Source: Pocillopora verrucosa (taxonomy: Eukaryota > Cnidaria > Anthozoa > Scleractinia > Pocilloporidae). From it: a DNA stretch of 64,000 nt. The stretch is taken from contig NC_089321.1 in the NCBI RefSeq assembly GCF_036669915.1, positions 15,367,792 through 15,431,791 of the forward strand. The letters are read 5' to 3'. Shown here in pieces: positions 1-9,570 of the stretch. The notes under the pieces are model-generated. The model saw only the letters and a list, made by a program, of their open reading frames with translations, was not told where the DNA came from and ran no database searches. The translations under genes were made by a program, and so were the position numbers. The stretch's first letter is position 1. Each line of letters starts with the position of its first letter.

Positions 1-90
1 TGACGTCAAACACAGCTATTCCCACCATTTTCTTTCCAACTCCACAGAATCAATACATATCCACTTCATACAGTATTTTTCGCGAAAATC
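1..90 (+). promoter_or_regulatory. Distal upstream region with CRE-like and E2F-like palindromes
   Basis: Two perfect palindromes lie 440-530 bp upstream of the peptide start codon. TGACGTCA, the full cAMP-response-element consensus, is at 1-8, and TTTTCGCGAAAA, which resembles an E2F site, is at 77-88. The same pair occurs upstream of the other A units: TGACGTCA at 6477-6484, 11859-11866 and 17152-17159, each with a TTCGCGAA core about 70 bp nearer the gene. The sites are seen directly; a regulatory role is inferred, because recent duplication alone would also keep them. Confidence 0.35.
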
Positions 91-452
91 TTTTATGATC
101 AGATTTCACCCTAATTTAGTTCGACATTAAGCTGAGGCCAGGAGATTTCTTTGTGGGGTAAAGAACATTCACTTACAATATGGGGGACAAAAAGTGATAT
201 ATAGAACAGAAATTAAGCAAAACAAAATGCGCGTTATGAAAGACATGATTAGAAAGACTGTGAAAAATATTGAACGTTGTACATTTTTAGTAGTTATAAA
301 TACCTGGCCTTGGGAGACTGCATTGGGATCATGTTTTTATCGGGACGCTTACAAGCGTACAAGAGGTACTTGCAAATACTCTCAACTCATGATATTGTTA
401 CAACTATTTGCAGCTGATATTTAGAAATTTTTCATGTTCTAGGACCAAAAAA

Positions 453-486
453 GGGGTGTCAACGCCCCATTCAAAAGGGTATAAAT
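453..486 (+). promoter_or_regulatory. Core promoter of peptide copy 1 (TATA box and GC hairpin)
   Basis: TATAAAT lies at 480-486, 45 bp before the ATG at 531, so transcription should begin around 510 and leave a very short 5' leader. Just upstream, at 453-468, GGGG and CCCC flank an 8-nt centre. The same arrangement precedes copies 2, 3 and 4 (reverse-strand TATA at 6002-6008, 11382-11388 and 16674-16680). The diverged copy near 20.4 kb keeps the GGGGCG part but has no clear TATA box. Confidence 0.6.
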
Positions 487-530
487 TAAGTCATTTGGAT
501 CCACAATTGATCATCGCAGAAGACTTCGAG

Positions 531-988
531 ATGAACAAGCTGCTGTTGATAGCCCTTTTTGGATTGGTGCTCGCTATAGGCTTAGCGCTTTCGTTTGATG
601 ATGATGAAAACAATGAGGCCAGAGGCGATTTAGAGAGGTAAAATGAAACTTTTTTCTTGGTATTCTGTTTTGCCTTTGATAATACGAGTTTTTTTTTTTT
701 TAATGAACTTTATAAATTTGGAATACGGATTCGACAAAACTGATATTTGCTAATCTATTTGACCAAAGTGAGTTCTACTGGAATGGTGAGGAAGAGGACG
801 GAGACGATGAGGAGCCAGAAGAGGAGAGGGAAAAGATAAATGGCTACAGTGTTGAGGAAAAACATGATAAACCCTTATCCGGTCCAATGCAGAAATCAGC
901 CGATCCAATCCTACCTTTCATAGGTTTGCGCCTACTGAGGCGAGCCTTTCGCCGTCGCCGTCGCCGCCGAAGACGGAGATTTGGTTAA
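531..988 (+). CDS. Arminin-like cationic secreted peptide precursor, copy 1
   Basis: Exons 531-637 and 769-988 (GT-AG intron, phase 2) encode 108 residues. Residues 1-20 are a hydrophobic signal peptide (MNKLLLIALFGLVLA...). Residues 23-57 are strongly acidic (D/E runs). The C-terminus from about residue 79 (SADPILPFIGLRLLRRAF) leads into ten arginines, then Phe-Gly-stop. There are no cysteines. A terminal Gly is the usual substrate for peptide amidation. Signal peptide, acidic pro-part and cationic tail are the layout of Hydra arminins, which are antimicrobial; family membership is not proven by sequence and the function is inferred. The ATG is chosen because it starts the signal peptide and is shared by all copies. 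Alternatives are an RFamide-type neuropeptide or another bioactive peptide. Confidence 0.85.
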
Positions 989-1475
989 TTCATCGAAACT
1001 AGTCACAAGGACAGAGATAAGGTGGCTTAAAACGGTAAGAGAACGAAGTGTAAGTTTTCGACGAAAATAGTCTAAGACAGGATTTGGGTGAGATAAAGGC
1101 TTCGCTAAGTTTCTAACTAAGTTATAATAATCGTCCAAAACTTCTTTTATAGGCGTTCGCTTGGGTAATTCGTATATTGCTGCAACCACCGAACTGGGAA
1201 TTTAAAGAAAAATCAAATCATTTTTATGCTCGAACTTTAAACAATTGACAGTTACACTTATTCTAACTTTTTGAATCTTTTGCCTGAAGCATGGGATCTT
1301 TATCTTGCAGGCTTGCAGTAAACTGGAGGAAACAAAGACCTTTTTTCTATTGCTGAGTTTCTTTGCGTTTATATGAACAACGAGTAAAGTTTGAAGGAAC
1401 TAAGTTGAAAACGTTTAATTTACATTTAAATGACACTCTTTGATTTGAATAAAATAAAATGCTTAGCTCAAAATC
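989..1475 (+). other. 3' UTR of peptide copy 1 with a likely intron and poly(A) signals
   Basis: A strong splice donor (AACG|GTAAGA, cut after 1034) lies 46 nt after the stop codon. A matching acceptor (TTATCTTGCAG, exon from 1311) follows, so the 3' UTR is probably split. Overlapping AATAAA signals are at 1448-1453 and 1453-1458. Donor, acceptor and AATAAA are conserved in copies 2-4. They are also present in the diverged copy (reverse-strand donor near 19930, acceptor near 19455, AATAAA at 19311-19316), which argues that they are used. Confidence 0.6.
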
Positions 1476-2236
1476 GTTTGTAGCGTATTTGATTTTCCGC
1501 CAAACAACTCATTCTTCCTTACCAATAAGATTATGGTGATGCTTGCGAGGTCAAGAGTTTTATGTTATCCTCTCATCTTCGTTTCATTTCTTTAAAATTA
1601 CTCTAAAAGAGAAAAAACAAAAAAAAAACAAAAAAATACTCATTCTTACGAAATCCTTAACAAAGGGAACCACACTATCGTCAGGGACTCTGTTCGGTGT
1701 TTTACCTAGAACTTACAGACTCCTCATGAGATAAGTCACCATGAAGAAGTCTTATTTTAGAAATGAATAAGAAAGAAGAAACATGTGTATGGAAGAAAGC
1801 GAGAAAATGATTTTAAACAGCTTCCTTCAATTAGTCAGTTAAACTAGCATGATTTTTTATAAGTGACAGTCGATATTTGCAAGAGACCATCATACTATTC
1901 ATTGTTACTTGATGCACCACAAGGGCATCAAGTAAGGATGTTTTTATACCAAACCATTACCAGTTTTTGGCAATAATTCCAGTGTTTATTTCGTATAACA
2001 TACGAATCAAGTCGTTTTATTTGACGAATCCAAGAGAAGCTGAATAGATTGCCTGTTTTGTGGCCAGGCTATCGATATTAGTTATTTGACCATCGGGAAA
2101 TGAGCAGGTGGATAGAGAAATATATACTCGTCAGGCCGTGCAACTCATTTCTTTTTTCTGGTCGTTTTGCAAGATTATTTCAAATAAAGATGTGCTACTT
2201 TATTAATCAATTAACAAACGCAAAGAAGGCTTATCA
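1476..2236. other. Intergenic part of unit A1
   Basis: No gene is supported here. The stretch includes A-rich runs near 1610-1640 and the inverted-repeat hairpin at 1905-1935. The block around 2055-2100 (GGCTATCGATATTAG core) recurs in diverged form near 21390, 23050 and 24150. Confidence 0.6.
1905..1935. repeat. Perfect 11-bp inverted repeat with 9-nt loop
   Basis: TTACTTGATGC and its exact reverse complement flank ACCACAAGG. The arms are unchanged in A2 (4547-4577), A3 (9923-9953) and A4 (15212-15242), while the loop differs by one base in A4. It lies between the peptide poly(A) site and the sister ORF. Function is unknown. Confidence 0.7.
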
Positions 2237-2502
2237 TCGAATGTACTATTCTTCTTGGCTTTGGTCTGGTTTGTCTTGGCCACAGGCCTTGCTCTTCAAA
2301 GTGACCAAGATGGAAAAACTAGCATGCAAATAATGGAAGCATTTGGAATTCTCAAACACAAAGGCAACGATAGAGTAGATATAAGTATTGATTTAACTTC
2401 AAGACGTCTAAACATAACGAGGAAAGAGAACCTTTGAGAGAGTCGAAGTAAAGAATTGCAATGAATTGGAATAGACACATTAAACAATCTCAGAACAATA
2501 AA
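2237..2502 (+). pseudogene. Start-less sister of the peptide precursor, unit A1
   Basis: An open frame from 2237 to the TGA at 2435-2437 encodes a hydrophobic leader (NVLFFLALVWFVLATGLAL) followed by QSDQDGKTSMQIMEAFGILK and a basic end. The leader aligns without gaps to the start of the cationic precursor, sharing V-L-A-x-G-L-A-L at the same distance from the start. However, the codon at the ATG position is TCG. The nearby ATG at 2241 is in a different frame and gives no signal peptide. AATAAA at 2497-2502 follows the stop. I read it as a paralogue that has lost its start codon, unless an upstream exon supplies an ATG, which I could not find. Confidence 0.55.
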
Positions 2503-3412
2503 CGACACGGGCAAAGAACCCCACCCTTTAAAGCTATAAATGCGTGCACAAACAAACTCTATTGCTTGTCCGCTGGTTTCAAATGAGATATTACTTTTGA
2601 AAACAGTATATTTTTCAACCAGCATGCATTTATAATTTTATTCTTTCTCATTAAATCAAATTCAAAAGTTGAAATTTCCTAAATAAAGAGGTCATTAAGA
2701 TGTTGAGAGCTGTTTCTGAGTTTGGTAAGAGAACCATTGGTAATGCCACTACTGTATCTGTATACAATGTTATAAAAATTTGCTTTTTAGAATGTGTCTT
2801 CTTCGTCTTCTAGATGTAAAGATCTCTGTGAGTTTTATAATGGTCCTTAATTTTGGCTCCAAGTTTGCTTTCGCCAGCCACGATCGTGAAAAACCGTGGA
2901 GTATTCTATATTTAGGTTTATTTTGTGTAACTTAGAATTCAAATACCCCAGCCGGATAAACTATTCGTGGTTTTTGGCCTTATTTTGTTTTCCTTTTCTG
3001 GAGGATTAGTTATTTTATTCGGTATTCGAAAAAAAAAAAAGCGAAATAAGCAAACAGATATATCAACGGATCCGTATCAAATTTATAACATCTAGTCAAC
3101 GAACTCTTTGTAAATTATCCATTAATGAATGGTCAAAAAAAGTTACTTCATTAAACGCAACAGTAGGGAAATGGATAATCTATACTTGTTTCACGAAATT
3201 TCGTCCGTCAGCGATGTCAAAGGAAAATATAGAGATTAGCTCCCTAACTTAGTTATGTTTTCGTTTCGTCGTTAAGATTTATTTCCTTATTGTCAAAATA
3301 AGCCCCACCAATATCACTGACCCTCCACAACATAAGATACAAGTGAGAAACACAAAAAAAGGAGAAAAGATGTAGATCTCAAATGCTATGAGAAATACTC
3401 GTCAATGATTAT
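2503..3412. other. Gene-free end of unit A1 and inversion centre
   Basis: No coding signal is seen. The stretch holds block X (about 2780-3150), which recurs in diverged form inside the B units. It also holds the asymmetric centre of the inverted repeat: about 140 bp (3274-3412) present only on the A1 side. Confidence 0.6.
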
Positions 3413-4059
3413 TCTCAACGACGAAACAAAAACATAACTAAGTTAGGGAGCTACATCTCTATATTTTCCTTTGACATCGCTGACGGACGAAATTTCGTGA
3501 AACAAATATAGATTATCCGTTTCCTTACTGTTGCGTTTAATGAAGTAACTTTTTTTGGCCATTCATCAATGGATAATTTACAAAGAGTTCGTTGACTAGA
3601 TGTTATAATTTTGATACAAAAGCGGGTTGAAGATTTATGAGAGATCTCCTGCTCCTATTGATTCTCTCTAATCATATCTTCGAATACTGAACAAAATAAC
3701 TAATCCTCCAGAAAAAAGGAAACCAAAATAAGGCTAAAAACCACAAATAGTTTATCCGGCTGGGGTATTTGAATTCTAAGTTACACAAAATAAACCTAAA
3801 TATAGAATACTCCACGGTTTTTCACGATCGTGACTGGGGAAAGCAAACTTGGAGCCAAAATGAAGGACCATTAAAAAACTCACAGAGATCTTCACATCTA
3901 GAAGACGAAGAAGACACATTCTAATATGCAAATGTTTATAACATCTTATACAGATGGTGGCATTATCAATGGTTCTCTTACCAAACTCAGAAACAACTCT
4001 CAACATCTTAATGACCTCTTTATTTGGGAAATTTCAACTTTTGAATTTGATTGGTGTTT

Positions 4060-4194
4060 TTATTGTTCTTGGTGTTTGAGTATTCCAAAAGCTTTCATTA
4101 TTTGCATGCTAGTTTTTCCATCTTGGTCACCTTGAAGAGCAAGGCCTGTGGCCAAGACAAGCCAGACCAAAGCCAAGAAGAATAGTGCATTCAA
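4060..4194 (-). pseudogene. Truncated start-less sister ORF, unit A2
   Basis: This has the same leader as the 2237 ORF (LFFLALVW...LATGLALQGDQDGK) but with TTG at the ATG position, and it ends early at a TAA (4060-4062). The cause is the roughly 340-bp deletion that joins it to downstream sequence; a short GGTGTTT repeat sits at the join. Confidence 0.55.
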
Positions 4195-5514
4195 TGATAA
4201 GCCTTCTTTGTGTTTGTTAATTGATTAATAAAGTAGCACATCTTTATTTGAAATAATAGATCGTGCAAAACGATCAAAAAAAGAAACGAGTTTCACGGCC
4301 TGACGAGAAAGTTTATCATTTGTTTTTCAGTTGATACTTGATTTGCCGCACGAAGTATATATTTCTCTATCCACCTGCTCATTTCCCGATGGTCAAATGA
4401 CTAATATCGATAGCCTGGCCACAAAACAGGCAATGTATTCAGTTTCTCTTGGATTCATCAAATACAACGACTTGATTGGTGTGTTACATGAAATTAATAC
4501 TGGAATTATTGCCAAAAACTGGTAATAGTTTCGTATAAAAACATCCTTACTTGATGCCCTTGTGGTGCATCAAGTAACAATGAATAGTATGATGGTCTCT
4601 AGCAAATATATACTTATGTCACTTATAAAAAATCATGTTAGTTTAACTGACTAATTGAAGGAAGCTGTTTAAAATCATTTTCTCGCTTTCTTCCATACAA
4701 CGTTTCTTCTTTCTTATTCATTTCTTAAATAAGGGTTCTTCATGGTGACTTATCTCATGAGGAGTCTGTAAGTTCTAGGTAAAACACCGAGCAGAGTCCC
4801 TGACGATAGTGTGGTTCCCCTTGTTAAGAATTTCATAAGAATGAGTATTTTTCGTTTTTGCTTTTGTTTTGTTTTTTTCTCCTTTAAGGTAAATTTAAAA
4901 AAAATGAAACAAAGATCACAGGATAACATAAAACTCTTGACCTCGCAAGCATCACCATAATCTTATTGGTAAGGAAGAATGAGTTGTATGGCGGAAAATC
5001 AAATACGCTACAAACGATTTTGAGCTAAGCATTTTATTTTATTCAAATCAAAGAGTGTCATTTAAATGTAAATTAAACGTTTTTAACTTAGTTCCTTCAA
5101 ACTTTACTCGTTGTTCATATAAACGCAAAGAAAACTCAGCAATAGAAAAAAGGTCTTTGTTTCCTCCAGATTACAAGATCCTTTTCAAGCCTGCAAGATA
5201 AAGATTCCATGCTTCAGGCAAAAGTTTCAAAAAGTTAGATTAAGTGTAACTGTCAATTTTTTAAAGTTCGAGCATAAAAAAATGATTTGATTTTTCTTTA
5301 AATTCCCAGTTCGGTGGCTGAGCAATACACGAATTACCCAAGCGAACGCCTATAAAAGACAGTTTTGGACGATTATTATAACTTAGTTAGAAACTTAGCG
5401 AAGCCTTAATCTCACCCAAATCCTGTCTTAGACTATTTTCGTCGAAAACTTACACTTCGTTCTCTTACCGTTTTAAGCCACCTTATCTCTGTCCTTGTGA
5501 CTAGTTTCAATGAA

Positions 5515-5957
5515 TTAACCAAATCTCCGTCTTCGGCGGCGACGGCGACGGCGAAAGGCTCGCCTCAGTAGGCGCAAACCTATGAAAGGTAGGATTGGAT
5601 CGGCTGATTTTTGCATTGGACCGGATAAGGGTTTATCATGTTTTTCCTCAACACTGTAGCCATTTATCTTTTCCCTCTCCTCTTCTGGCCCCTCATCGTC
5701 TCCGTCCTCTTCCTCACCATTCCAGTAAAACTCACTTTGGTCAAATAGATTAGCAAATATCAGTTTTGTCGAATCCGTATTCCAAATTTATAAAGTTCAT
5801 TAAAAAAAAAAAACTCGTATTATCAAAGGCAAAACAGAATACCAAAAAAAAAATTGATTTTACCTCTCTAAATCGCCTCTAGCGTCATTGTTTTCATCAT
5901 CATCAAACGAAAGCGCTAAGCCTATAGCGAGCACCAATCCAACAGCAGCTTGTTCAT
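5515..5957 (-). pseudogene. Arminin-like peptide precursor, copy 2, broken by a 13-bp deletion
   Basis: Exon 1 is 5864-5957 and exon 2 is 5515-5734, with intact splice sites. Exon 1 is 94 nt against 107 nt in the other copies. Thirteen bases are missing after the sixth codon, between two TTG triplets, so the frame shifts and meets a stop a few codons later. Exon 2 itself stays open and keeps the acidic segment, the arginine run and the Phe-Gly-stop end. Promoter, donor, acceptor and poly(A) signals (near 5033-5043) also remain, so the break looks recent. An assembly error at this one site cannot be excluded from sequence alone. Confidence 0.8.
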
Positions 5958-6484
5958 CTCGAAGTCTTCTGCGATGATCAATTGTGGATCCAAATGACTT
6001 AATTTATACCCTTTTGAATGGGGCGTTGACACCCCTTTTTTGGTCCTAAATCATGAACAAATTCTAAATATCAGCTGCAAATAGCTGTAATAATATCATG
6101 AGCTGAAAGTATTCGCAAGTACCTCTTGTACGCTTGTAAGCGTCCCGATCAAAACATGATCCCAATGCAGTCTCTCAAGGCCAGGTATTTATAACTACTA
6201 AAAATGTACAACGTTCAATATTTTTCAGTCTTTCTTCTCATGTCTTTCATAACGCGCATTTTGTTTTGGTTGATTTGTGTTCTATATATCACTTTTTGTC
6301 CCCCATATTGTAAGGGAATGTTCTTTACCCTACAAAGAAATCTCCTAGACTCAGCTTAATGTCGAACTAAGTTAAGGTGAAATCAGATTATTAGAGATTT
6401 TCGCGAAAATACTGTATGAAGTGGAGATGTATTTATTCTGTGGAGTTGCAAAGAAAATGGTAGAAATAGCTGTGTTTGACGTCA

Positions 6485-8460
6485 TACATCGTTTCCTAAC
6501 GAGCCTAACTTCTCCGGTTTATTAGTTTTATGACATTATTTTTTAACTTTGTTTTTCTGATACAAATATTGGAATATCAGTTTTCGTTACTTGACAGTGT
6601 TTGTCTCATCTGAAAACTTAGAGACTCCAAACAATATCAATGTTTTTTTTCTGAATACTCCTAAAAAATTCCTCATAATTATTTGAGAAATTACTTTAAT
6701 TACTACACTAAAAGGTAAATAGGGAATTTCAAGACTACACTGCTAACAATACACCATTAAAAGACGTTCACTCTTAAGCTGTACGGTGCATTTCCCATAA
6801 TTGACGCCATTCTTAAAAGAGGAAAATCTAATGATATTTTTGTCACTTGTATATTTTTATTAAACAAAAAAATTATATTGACCTTTAGCCTGATACCCTT
6901 AACGTTTTTCTTACTATTACATTTGACGAAGGAAAGTTTTTGACCATTCGTCGATGGATTTAATGTGCGTCTTTAATGTGCGTCTTTTACTTTTATTTTA
7001 TGTTGGTACATATCTTTGCTTTTTTTTTTCGGATTTTCAAAAATAATTAATCTTAAAAAATAGTAAAACAAAATTTGACCAAAAACCACAAATAATAAAA
7101 ATCCGGCAGCAGTATTTCAATGGTGAGTTACACAAAATAAGCCTAGAAATAGAATACTTGACGGCTTGAATATTATTTCTGACATGGGAATGATGGAGGC
7201 TGCTGAAAATTATAAATGGACAACAAATCACCAATAAATAGATTAGTAATAACATTTTCCCGCTTTCTTCCGATACAACTTAGAAGACGATGAGTTAGAA
7301 TAAGGAAAAACAAATTTTGGAAGTCAGAGTTAAAGTGAAATTTGTCGATCGACCGGCATTCAATTTTATAATCGTAAAAAAATTATTTTTTAAACCCTCA
7401 CGACCCACTAAGGTTACGTACTGAATTTAACTTTAGAGAAAGCATGGAGTTTCTTTTTGGCTTTTTGACATGTAACGACGCAATACATGTGTTGTGTTAA
7501 ATTGTGTCGATATACAATGCAGTCTCCCACTGCCAAGTATGTTAAGAGTTGCTCTGTGTTAGATGCCAAACATCGTTTCCTAATGAGCCTAACTTTTCCG
7601 GTTGATTATGTCTCATCATATCATTTTATGCGTTTTTTTTTTCTGCTAGAAACATCAGAATATCATTTTTCGTTGCTTGACAGTTTTCATCTCATTTAAT
7701 GGCTTAGATACTCGAAACAATATCAAAAATTACCTTTATTTTTAAACATTTACAAAATTTACTCACGCATTTCCTCCGAAATTAACTCAACGTACCGGCT
7801 AGATGCGTATTTCAAGACTACACTGGCTACACTATTTAGGACATTCACTCTCTCTGAGAAGCTGCACGTTGCACTTCCCATAATCGCCGCCTTTCTTAAA
7901 AGAGGAAAATTTAATCATTTATTTGCTAGTTGTATGTGTTTCCTCTCAACAAAATTGTATTGACCTTCAGCTTGATACCCTTGACGTTTCCTATCGCCCT
8001 CTTGACAACGTCTAAACTTATCGGTTATTGCATTGTAAGTGAAGTTTATAAAATATAAATACAACATGCAACTAAGTAATCTTCTCCACCTTTAGGAATC
8101 GGGAGAGTCCTCAGGAAAAACAAATGCATCCTGGTTTTGAATAAACAGTATAATACTTGTTCGCGCAAAGATCTTCGTTCCTCAGTTGTGCGACAGAATT
8201 AGTTACATAATATAAGTGGCAATCGAATATTAAAACGAGGGCAGGGAATTCCATGGAAACGGAAATATCCTTAAAGGTGAGAAAAAATAAAAAGTAACAC
8301 GGAAAAGGAAATGAATGAATAATCATTTACGAGTATTTCTCATAGCATTTGAGATCTACATCTTTTCTCCTTTTTTCGTGTTTCTCACTTGTATCTTATG
8401 TTATGGAGGGTCATTGATATTGGTAGGGCTTATTTTGACAACAAGGAAACGAGTCTCAAC
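6485..8460. repeat. Spacer unit B1
   Basis: This is the first of three B spacers. It has internal structure: block Y' (about 6485-6920) and block Y'' (about 7567-8060) are diverged copies of each other, sharing the CATCGTTTCCTAA and TGAGCCTAACTT cores. Block X' (about 6920-7260) is a diverged copy of unit A sequence at about 3540-3910. No gene is supported; an open frame on the minus strand at 7037-7255 lies in AT-rich block X' and looks fortuitous. Confidence 0.8.
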
Positions 8461-9369
8461 GACGAAACAAAAACGTAACTAAGTTAGGGAGCTACATCTC
8501 TATAATTTCCTTTGACATCACTGACGGACGAAATTTCGTGAAACAACTATAGATTATCCATTTATTTACTGTTGCGTTTAATGAAGTAACTTTTTTTGGC
8601 CATTCATTAATGGATAATTTACAAAGAGTTCGTTGACTAGATGTTATAAATTTGATACAAAAGCGGGTTGAAGATTTATGAGAGATTTCCTACTCCTATT
8701 GATTCTCTCTAATCATATCTTCCTAATATATTTCTTAATCCATCTTTCATAATTATCCGTTGATAAATCTGTTTGCTTATTGCTTTTTTTTTTTTTCGAA
8801 TACTGAATAAAATAACTAATCCTCCAGAAAAAGAAAACAAAATAAGGCCAAAAACCACAAATAGTTTATCCGCCTGGGGTATTTGAATTCTAAGTTACAC
8901 AAAGTAAACCTAAATATAGAATACTCCACGGTTTTTCACGATCATGACTGGCGAAAGCAAACTTGGAGCCAAAATTAAGGACCACAGAGATCTTTACATC
9001 TAGACGACGAAGAAAACACATTCTAATATGCAAATGTTAATAACATTGCATACAGATGGTGGTATTATCAATGGTTCTCTCACCAAACTCAGAAACAGCT
9101 CTCAACATCTTAATGACCTCTTTATTTGGGAAATTTCAAATTTTGAATTTGATTTAATGAAAAAGAATAAAATTATAAATGCGTGCTGGTTGAAAAATAT
9201 ACTGTTTTCAAAAGTAATATCTCATTTGAAACCAACGGACAAGCTATAGAGTTTGTTTGTGCACGCATTTATAGCTTAAAAGGGTGGGGTTCTTTGATCG
9301 TGTCGTCTATTGTTCTGAGATTGTTTAATGTGTCTATTCCAATTCATTGCATTCTTTACTTCGACTCTC

Positions 9370-9570
9370 CTAAAGGTTCTCTTTCCTCGTTATGTTTAGA
9401 CGTCTTGAAGTTAAATCAATACTTATATCTGCTCTATCGTTGCTTTGGTGTTTGAGATTTCCAAAAGCTTCCATTATTTGCATGCTAGTTTTTCCATCTT
9501 GGTCACCTTGAAGAGCAAGGCCGGTGGCCAAGACAAACCAGACCAAAGCAAAGAAGAATAGTGCAGTCAA
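9370..9570 (-). pseudogene. Start-less sister ORF, unit A3
   Basis: The leader (TALFFFALVWFVLATGLALQ) is followed by GDQDGKTSMQIMEAFGNLKH and a basic end, open to the TAG at 9370-9372. The codon at the ATG position is TTG (9568-9570), and an in-frame stop lies upstream with no ATG between. The poly(A) hexamer seen in A1 and A4 is AATAGA here. The preserved reading frame after the leader is notable for an unexpressed copy, but the duplication may simply be young. Confidence 0.5.

Larger units (their letters stand above)
1..3412 (+). repeat. Array unit A1, inverted copy, cut by the window edge
   Basis: This unit matches the reverse complement of units A2, A3 and A4 over nearly its whole length, with scattered substitutions and small indels. 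It contains the plus-strand cationic peptide gene (531-988), a 31-nt hairpin (1905-1935) and the ATG-less sister ORF (2237-2437). Near its right end (about 3274-3412) it keeps sequence that in A3 lies at the B1/A3 join (8325-8455), so A1 is a whole unit turned around. The switch to the opposite orientation is at about 3412/3413. The left end starts exactly at a TGACGTCA palindrome, which in the other copies marks the A/B border. Confidence 0.9.
3413..6484 (-). repeat. Array unit A2, opposite orientation to A1
   Basis: This unit is the reverse complement of 1-3273 and collinear with A3 and A4. It contains the broken peptide copy 2 (5515-5957) and a truncated sister ORF (4060-4194). Relative to A3 it lacks about 340 bp around 4050, removing most of the sister ORF's 3' part. 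Together A1 and A2 form a tail-to-tail inverted repeat of about 6.4 kb. Confidence 0.9.

Noticed and set aside
194-424. Open frame upstream of the peptide gene, also at 11444-11674 and 16763-16966
   Set aside because: It is promoter-side sequence with AT-rich composition, breaks in A2 and no known domain.
932-1189. Open frame antisense to the peptide gene, repeated in all copies (for example 10738-10944 and 16025-16231 plus)
   Set aside because: It overlaps the arginine run and the 3' UTR on the opposite strand. Its persistence is explained by recent duplication, and it has no splice or domain support.
2100-2333. ATG-initiated frame overlapping the sister ORF (also 9567-9758 minus)
   Set aside because: It reads a different frame from the conserved leader, changes length between copies and gives no domain.
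7037-7255. Hydrophobic open frame in B units (also 12442-12669 and 17306-17524, minus)
   Set aside because: It starts with a plausible leader-like stretch, but the frame crosses block X', which is plainly non-coding in unit A, and the copies differ in length by indels.
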